A stretch of DNA of 64,000 nucleotides from Bidens hawaiensis. Its lineage: Eukaryota; Streptophyta; Magnoliopsida; Asterales; Asteraceae. The position numbers and the translations under genes are program-made. The notes under the pieces are model-generated. The model saw only the letters and a program-made list of their open reading frames with translations. It was not told the origin of the DNA and ran no database searches. The stretch covers positions 1,340,001-1,404,000 of the forward strand of contig JAIQDT010000186.1 of the NCBI GenBank assembly GCA_021521415.1, written 5' to 3'. Shown here piece after piece: positions 57,309 to 64,000 of this stretch (the first letter of the stretch is position 1; every line of letters starts with the position of its first letter).

Positions 57309-57326
57309 TGGCGCCGTTGCCGGGGA
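57309..57326 (+). promoter_or_regulatory. Primer binding site, tRNA-Asp type (Athila 4)
   Basis: TGGCGCCGTTGCCGGGGA, 6 bp after the LTR end. Confidence 0.92.
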
Positions 57327-57629
57327 CACGGTTTGAGGCGTATTAAGAACGGCTCGAGTTAGGGCTTGCCTTGTTTGCTACTTGTCTTTCTTATTTATTT
57401 TGTTTGTTAGTTTAAAATAGTTTAGCTAATTATAATTTCTTTTATTTATTTCAATAGTTGTATGCGACGTACTTGATCTCTAGGACCACCAGAAGTTGAA
57501 GGATTTCCCGAACCAGAGAGAGAGCTTCTTGAGAGACATCGTACAAAACCGTCTTCCAGTTCATCTACATCCGTCGGTAATACGTTTTCTTCTCCTACTT
57601 TTTCTGAACCCGTCAATAGGGATAGGATT

Positions 57630-58769
57630 ATGGGCGACGCGAATCCACTACCGAGGAGGACAGTTGCAGACCGGGCCCGTCCGGTCGATGCTGGCGCGAG
57701 ATCCAACATTGCTCCACCAGCTATAGGAGTTCAAACGACTTGGCAGATTCCATCTAACGTTCTGAACACGATTGCTCATTCTGCTCAGTTTCACGGGTTG
57801 CTCCACGAGAACCCGCATTCTCATCTCACTCGTATTGCACGTATCTGCGACACGTTTCATCTTGCCGGCGTATCCGAAGACGCCATAAAACTCCGAATCT
57901 TTCCGTTCTCACTCGTTGATCATGCGAGTCTGTGGCTTGAGTCCCTCCCACAGGGATCCATTGCTACTTGGGCTGCCATGCAGACCCAATTTCTTGAAAA
58001 ATACGATCCTCCGGCTAAGGCCGCTCGTTTGCGTAACCAAATTCATTCTTTCCAGATGGAGGACACCGAGAGCTTCTACGAGGCGTGGGAAAGGTTCAAA
58101 AATCTACTTGCATTATGTCCAAACCACAGCCTACAAGACTGGGCGGTTGTTGAGAAGTTCTACAACGGAGTGACGTACGCAACTCAGAGTATGCTCGACA
58201 CAGCTGCAGGAGGTAACCTACTAACAACGAAAGATACGGATGAGTGCATTGCCTTGTTTAACGGTTTAGCCATGAGTGGATACCAGCGACCACCAGTTAA
58301 GAGTACCAAAACTGTCGATTCCCTATCACGCGGCATGCATTCGGTCGACAACAGCACCGCACTGGCGGCACAAGTTGAAGCGTTAGCAAAGATCGTGAAG
58401 AACTTGCAGGTGAAAAGTAAGTTATGCGAGATCTGTATAGGGGGGCACGATACCGTTCAATGCCCCATAGGTTTCCAGGAGGAGGCAGTCGACTTCGTTA
58501 ATAATCCAAACCGAAATCAACATTCTTTCAATTCTTATAATTCGGGGTGGAGAGGTAACCAAAATTCCAACTGGAGGAACGGAAATCAGTCCGGCTTCCA
58601 GCAACGTCAGAGCCTATTCCAGGATTCCGGTGAGGGACCGACTAGTGGTGAGAAGAAGCCCACGTTAGAGGAGATGATGGCACAGCAGACACAGATGTTG
58701 TCACAACTCATGACTCGAGAGGACTCCCGTCACAAAGAAACTCAAGAGAAATTCCGGGAGCACGAGTAA
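57630..58769 (+). CDS. Athila 4 gag
   Basis: 379 codons from ATG 57630. Capsid region: LRIFPFSLVDHASLWLESLPQG, SFYEAWERFKNLLALCPNHS. Knuckle CEICIGGHDTVQC, one residue shorter than CX2CX4HX4C. An Asn/Gly/Gln-rich tract and EEMMAQQTQMLSQLM follow. The terminal TAA replaces a Ser codon (TCA) of element 1, so it is probably a mutation that splits one Gag-Pol frame. Gag forms the cytoplasmic particle in this family. Confidence 0.9.
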   Translation: MGDANPLPRRTVADRARPVDAGARSNIAPPAIGVQTTWQIPSNVLNTIAHSAQFHGLLHENPHSHLTRIARICDTFHLAGVSEDAIKLRIFPFSLVDHASLWLESLPQGSIATWAAMQTQFLEKYDPPAKAARLRNQIHSFQMEDTESFYEAWERFKNLLALCPNHSLQDWAVVEKFYNGVTYATQSMLDTAAGGNLLTTKDTDECIALFNGLAMSGYQRPPVKSTKTVDSLSRGMHSVDNSTALAAQVEALAKIVKNLQVKSKLCEICIGGHDTVQCPIGFQEEAVDFVNNPNRNQHSFNSYNSGWRGNQNSNWRNGNQSGFQQRQSLFQDSGEGPTSGEKKPTLEEMMAQQTQMLSQLMTREDSRHKETQEKFREHE

Positions 58770-61272
58770 TTCATGAGAAATCAAGGAGCGTCAATTCAAA
58801 ATCTTGAGCGTCAGATGGGAGAGATAGCAATTCGTCTAAATGAGAGGTCGCCAGGTACACTTCCAAGTAACACTGAAAAAAATCCGAAGGCGTTCGGGAA
58901 GGCTGTGACGACAAGGAGCGGTGCGGGGGCACGTAGCGAGCCCGTGATTCAAGTGGCGACGAGAGGAGTCGTTAACGAGCCTGCGGTAGATGTAGAGGAG
59001 CAGGTAGACGGGGAGATTCAGTTGGAGTCTCCACCAGCCAGGGTGCATCAAAGGCACAGCCCAGGAAGTACAGCACAGGCCGAGAACCAACCACTACCCA
59101 GCACACCACCGAGAGTCTACAAACCTAGACTCCCATTTCCCGGGAGAGTCCGTAGGGATAGAGACGAGGAGCAAAACTCCAAATTTTTTGATCTTCTGAA
59201 GCAACTTCATCTTAACATTCCTTTCCTTGAGGCACTTACGCAAATGCCCAAATACGCAAAGTTTCTTAAGGATATTCTTTCAAACAAAGAGAAGTTAGCC
59301 GAAGTCTCTTCCATTCCTCTGAGTGTCGGTTGCTCTGCAGTCTTGCAGAGAAAGTTACCAGAAAAGATGTCCGATCCTGGGAGTTTCATAATTCCCTGCA
59401 TCTTGAGTGATAATACGGTCGTCCATGCGCTGGCAGATCTTGGTGCCAGTATTAATCTCATGCCGTATTCCGTGTATCGCAAGTTGGGACTAGGCGAACC
59501 AAGGCCTACCCGTATGAGTATCCAGCTTGCTGATCGTTCTGTGAAATACCCCCGAGGGGTGGTCGAGAACATGCTTGTTCGTGTCGACAAGTTCATCTTC
59601 CCGGTGGACTTTGTCATCCTGGACATGAACGATGACGATAGTGTCCCACTCATCTTGGGCCAGCCATTCCTTGCCACTGCACAGGCATTGATCGATGTCT
59701 GCGAGGGTAAATTAATCTTAAGAGTTGGGGATGAGAACGTCACCTTTGACGTTCGACAGTCGCTGAAACACCCCAAGTATGCTGATGACTCCTTATACTT
59801 TATTGATACCATCATGGAGCATGTCGGGGAGTTTTTCAGCGAAATTTGTGGAGGATCTGCCTCCGACACCCAGATTCTCGATAGGGAGATTCCGGAGATT
59901 GAAATGGTTGTCGTAACCAATCAGTCCTTAAATGACGACACCGAGTCGCATACCCCTGAATCTGGCTTGTCTGCTGAGATCGTACGAGACGATCCGATGG
60001 ACCGACCTTCGGTCGAGATTCCTCCTCTTTCCTTAGAGCTTAAGGATTTACCTTCCCACCTTGAGTATGCTTTTTTAGATGAAGAGAGGAAGCTTCCGGT
60101 TATCATTGCATCTGCGTTGACCGAGGTCGAGAAGGAGAAGTTGTTGAGGGTGCTACGAGAGCACAATGAGGCTATTGCTTGGAAGATTATCGACATCAAG
60201 GGTATCAACCCTTCGTTCTGCACTCATAAAATCCTCATGGAAGAAAATTTCAAAACTATCGTCCAGCCGCAACGGCGGCTTAATCCGAAAATGCAAGAGG
60301 TCGTAAAGAAGGAGATCATTAAACTCCTTGATACGGGGATCATTTTCCCCATTTATGATAGTGCTTGGGTGAGTCCGGTCCAAGTGGTTCCTAAAAAGGG
60401 TGGCATGACTGTCGTCACCAACAAGAGGAACGAGCTTATTCCCACGAGGACTGTGACGGGATGGCGAGTCTGCATCGACTATCGCCAACTGAATGATGCC
60501 ACCAGGAAAGACCACTTTCCTCTCCCATTCATTGATCAGATGTTAGAGCGTTTAGCAGTTCAGCAGTACTACTGCTTCCTAGATGGTTTCTCCGGGTACT
60601 TCCAGGTTCCGATAGCTCCCGACGACCAGGAGAAAACCACTTTCACCTGCCCTTACGGAACGTTTGCTTACAAACGTATGCCGTTCGGACTTTGTAACGC
60701 TCTGGCCACATTCCAGAGGTGTATGGTGGTCATTTTCCATGATATGATCGAGGACTCCATGGAGGTGTTCACGGACGATTTTTCCGTATTTGGGAGTTCC
60801 TTCGATCATTGTTTATCAAATCTCGAGAGGATGATGTCCCGCTGCGTTGACACCAACCTAGTCCTTAACTGGGAAAAATGTCATTTCATGGTTCGCGAGG
60901 GCATTGTTCTAGGTCATCGAATCTCAAGTGCGGGGATAGAGGTTGACCGGGCAAAGGTCGAGACCATTTCTAATCTTCCCCCGCCTACTTCTGTGAGGTC
61001 AATTCGTAGTTTTTTAGGTCATGCCGGGTTCTACCGCCGGTTCATCAAAGATTTTTCTAAAATCGCGAGACCCATGACCAAACTTTTGGAGAAGGACGCT
61101 CCATTTATTTTTTCTGAGCAGTGTATCGAGGCGTTTGATCTTCTAAAAGACAAACTAGTTAACGCCCCAATCATGGTTGCTCCCGACTGGTCGTTACCAT
61201 TCGAGTTGATGTGTGACGCAAGCGACTTCGCAGTCGGAGCGGTTCTTGGACAACGGAAGGATAAGTATGTCA
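58770..61272 (+). pseudogene. Athila 4 pol: protease and reverse transcriptase, truncated in RNase H
   Basis: Open 58773-61277, 834 codons, in frame with gag. The protease has ADLGASINLMPYSV near residue 222. RT has TGWRVCIDYRQLNDATRKDH, GYFQVPIAPDDQEKTTF, PFGLCNALATFQRCM and the catalytic FTDDFSVFG, with the polymerase core intact. The connection and RNase H start (LMCDASDFAVGAVLGQRKDK) are followed by a junction to unrelated DNA at about 61272. The integrase and 3' LTR are lost. Confidence 0.88.
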
Positions 61273-61579
61273 TGTAGTGGGGAACACTTGATGGTTAGAT
61301 GCTTTAATATACTTAAATCACATCTAATGGCTTTCTGTTAGACTTTCCTGCTTAGGTTTAGGCGGACAACAATATCCTTGATTGTCTAAGCTAATTCAAA
61401 CTCATTAAATTTGTGGATTATGTGTACTATATTTTTGATCTACTGATTTTGAGGTTTAAGTTAAGTTGGGGTGGTTTGATCTGGTAAAACTATAATGAAG
61501 CATGGTGAAATCTTTTTGTTATGTTTAAGTGTGGGTCCACTAGATCATAATAACCTAAATTGTGTCTGGTCTTATTCCT
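61273..61579 (+). other. Noncoding gypsy-like 3' region
   Basis: No ORF. Contains TTTAGGCGGACAACAATATCC (61358 onward), which resembles a word within the following tandem repeat, and TTTAAGTGTGGGTCC near 61524, like a gypsy pre-LTR tract. Confidence 0.45.
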
Positions 61580-62430
61580 CAAAGTAAGTATGACGGGCAT
61601 GGATTTAAGTGGACAACAATATCGATAATGGACCAGATCTAGCAAAGTATGTGTGTGTTGAAAAATGTCCCTTGATTAGTCCTGGAATGATTTGATCTCA
61701 ATTTTTGTCTAAAGTGTAAATTGAGTCTTTTTATAAGTATAGTTTTTATGTTTAGTTTGTTTTTATTTTATTACTTTTAAGACTCTGTGAGAATAATTTC
61801 AAAAGGGGGGAGTGAACGAGTTAATTTTTATGGCAACCCATTATGTATCGTGTGCTGGATCAGGCCCATTAAGGTTTTGTGTGAGTTTGGCCCAATTAAC
61901 CGAAACCTGTAGATGTTTTGTTTTAAGCCGGCCGATGAAACCGAATACTCATGATTTGAATACTTCTGGGGTGGGTTATTTTTCAAATCAATCTTTCAAC
62001 AAAGTAAGTATGACGGGCATGGATTTAAGTGGACAACAATATCGATAATGGACCAGATCTAGCAAAGTATGTGTGTGTTGAAAAATGTCCCTTGATTAGT
62101 CCTGGAATGATTTGATTCCAATTTTTGTCTAAAGTGTAAATTGAGTCTTTTTATAAGTATAGTTTTTATGTTTAGTTTGTTTTTATTTTATTACTTTTAA
62201 GACTCTGTGAGAATAATTTTAAAAGGGGGGAGTGAACGAGTTAATTTTTATGGCAACCCATTATGTATCGTGTGTTGGATCAGGCCCATTAAGGTTTTGT
62301 GTGAGTTTGGCCCAATTAACCGAAACCTCAAGATGTCTTGTTTTAAGCCTGTTTTCGGCCGATGAAACCGAATACTCATGATTTGAATACTTCTGGGGTG
62401 GGTTATTTTTCAAATCAATCTTTCAAATTT
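61580..62430 (+). repeat. Tandem duplication, 2 x about 420 bp, containing a purine tract
   Basis: Copies start at 61580 and 62000 (AAAGTAAGTATGACGGGCAT). They differ at a few sites and by a small insertion near 62350. Each has AAAAGGGGGGAGTGAACGAG (61801, 62221), a PPT-like tract. No LTR terminus follows it. Confidence 0.85.
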
Positions 62431-62999
62431 AAAGCCGTTCTCTCACTAGGCGAAGTCTCTAAAGCTTCAATCATCATCTACAAATCTTTTTTGCATCATT
62501 AAACTTATCATTTTCATTAGAGTTAAGAAAGCACGAATTAGCATAGGGTTAACACTTTTGTTGTAGTGTTTTTGAAGATTAGTGTCGTATTTTCTGATTT
62601 TTTTCGATTGCATAGGTTTTTTTAATCTATGATATGCATTTGGTGTTTGATTCCATGTTCAAACGTGATTTCGGTGTAATATTAAAAAAGATTATGATAT
62701 ATTAATAGGGTTGTTGGTATGTTAGAGAAGATGGAAATGGAAAACGAGGAGTCATGCACGTCGAAGATTCTTGGTTTCTTGGTTGATCGAAATTTACTTG
62801 TGATTAACCAAAGGTATTATTGATTGACTATGATTTAGTTCATGTTTGATTGTTTTTTATCCATATTAAGGTTAATTAGATGAGGTTGTTGATAAATATT
62901 TTTGGAAATAAGGTGAAAAACAGTCGACGTCAAGAGAAACTGAAGTTATCATCTTGTGTGATCTCCAAAAGCGCAATGAAATGAAAAGAAGAGCAAAAA
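62431..62999 (+). other. Leader-like region before the env-like remnant
   Basis: Noncoding. Starts with CTCTCACTAGGCGAAGTCTC, similar in style to a 5' leader. No clear splice or promoter motif can be defended. Confidence 0.35.
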
Positions 63000-63992
63000 G
63001 GTTTGATTGATTATAAGAATGGAGCATGTTTGGGACATGGAATCGTAAGGCTGAGCAAAAACCGGACCAAGGTGATGGTTGGAAGAAGAAGGAATTATTT
63101 CTAATGTATCCAAGATTTCTTTAGATGATTCTTGATGCTCACTATCCAGAGTTAGAGAGTTATGCTACAACTTTGGATGTTTAAGCTGTGTCTCCTGCTA
63201 CTTTTGGTTTGATGAAACAACATAGAAAGGTTGCAAAAAATATGTTTACATAGGTATTCATCCTCTTGTGAAGTTTGGAAAATTCGAGGAGACTGAGATT
63301 GTTGTGGAAGTTGCTGAACAGGCTGTAGTTGCTGAGGAACATGTTGTTCCGCCTCAAATACCTGTTGCTGTTGTTGAGATTTATTCTGATGACGAGGCAG
63401 ATGATTTTCCACCACAACATGTGAAGAGTCAACACCATGAAGAGGTACAGACTGTTGTACCGACACCTGAACAGATGGCAGTTGTTAAAGAAATGTTACA
63501 GAGAACTGCTTTGAAGCCTCCTCTAATAGTTCTTGTCATACACAATCAACCATCTGCAAGCAATCTAGAAGACAACACTGGTCTAATTTCGAGAAAGAGA
63601 AGAAGGAGAGATCCTAGACCAGGTGTTTTTGTCAAAGAACCGATTGCTACTCAGGCTGTAGATAAGCCAGTAATTGTGGCTCAATATACTGAAAACCAGA
63701 AATTGAAATGGAAATACCTCATACTGCTACTATTACATGTGTTGAGCCTTCAAGTTCATCTGCTTAAAATATTGTTGAATGTTCTAGTGCTTCTGAGACG
63801 TTGGCCCATATTCTTTCGTTGCAAGCTCAGTTCCTTCAAGAGAAGGGTAAAGAAATTGATATTGGCTATGCTCCCGTGGATGTTCAAGCTCTACAACATA
63901 GAGTATTTGTGTTGGAACAAGAGACGGTTGTTAAGGATGTGCGATTAATCAGTTGGACAAAAGTAATGCAGATAAAGATGATAAGATTATGA
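63000..63992 (+). pseudogene. Env-like ORF remnant, homologous to the N env-like N-terminal part
   Basis: Translation around 63090-63170 gives FLMYPRFL, an in-frame TAG, then MILDAHYPEL; N has FLQYPRFVQMIVDSQAPGL. 63268-63690 is open with an acidic stretch, then RKRRRRDPR (basic). A frameshift follows near 63700, and 63801-63940 carries VQALQHRVFVLEQE, a coiled-coil segment. The order domain, basic cluster, coiled coil is that of N at 33598-35200. The element it belonged to continues to the right of the window. Confidence 0.6.
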
Positions 63993-64000
63993 AATTATAA

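Larger units (their letters stand above)
55593..61272 (+). mobile_element. Athila-type Ty3/gypsy element 4, 3'-truncated
   Basis: 5' LTR, tRNA-Asp PBS, gag, protease and RT in order; truncated just inside RNase H. Same family as element 1, in opposite orientation. Gag and Pol are one frame broken by a single TAA (58767-58769). Confidence 0.88.

Overview
The window is plant nuclear DNA made almost entirely of nested LTR retrotransposons. I see no intact host gene, tRNA or rRNA gene. Ty1/copia elements of Sirevirus type, Athila-type Ty3/gypsy elements and a chromovirus point to a large TE-rich eudicot genome. The long-LTR chromovirus ends and the ARID-like pseudogenes recall Asteraceae, but that placement is an inference.

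Layout. 1-6171: internally deleted Athila element (minus). 6172-18310: decayed Sirevirus-like element 'S2' (minus), cut on the left by the Athila LTR. 18311-18373: end of a gypsy LTR. 18374-20632: ARID-like pseudogene. 20633-21393: 5' end of an old copia ('C', copy B). 21394-24859: gypsy 'G3' (plus), with its gag cut by a chromovirus (minus, 24860-27255). 27256-27988: second copy of the ARID/copia junction. 27989-54769: copia C (plus), broken by three insertions: near-intact 15.3 kb Sirevirus-like element 'N' (minus, 31306-46570), a solo gypsy LTR (49654-50938) and a 2.9 kb non-autonomous element 'S' (minus, 51150-54039). 55593-61272: Athila element of the same family as the first (plus), 3'-truncated. 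61273-64000: 420 bp tandem duplication and a degenerate env-like ORF.

Element N is the youngest: its LTRs differ at one of 468 positions and it has a perfect 5 bp target duplication. It encodes Gag, PR-INT-RT-RNaseH and, 3.3 kb downstream, an env-like gene in two ORFs.

The most interesting signal is regulatory. N has a second promoter upstream of its env-like gene: a cluster of TTCGATCGAA palindromes followed by a TATA box, copying the architecture of its LTR promoter. Good splice sites follow (donor 35702, branch point, acceptor 35206), and a second predicted intron (33426-33597) joins the two env-like ORFs in phase. S2 shows the same logic with a different motif (TRCYCGRAA), clustered before the TATA box both in its LTR and in its post-pol region. 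S and two gypsy LTRs carry their own CG-centred inverted repeats just upstream of TATA. N and S2 also share, after pol, a tandem pair of double-hairpin modules whose sequences differ while pairing is kept. All of this is read by eye; no alignment, folding or expression data were available.
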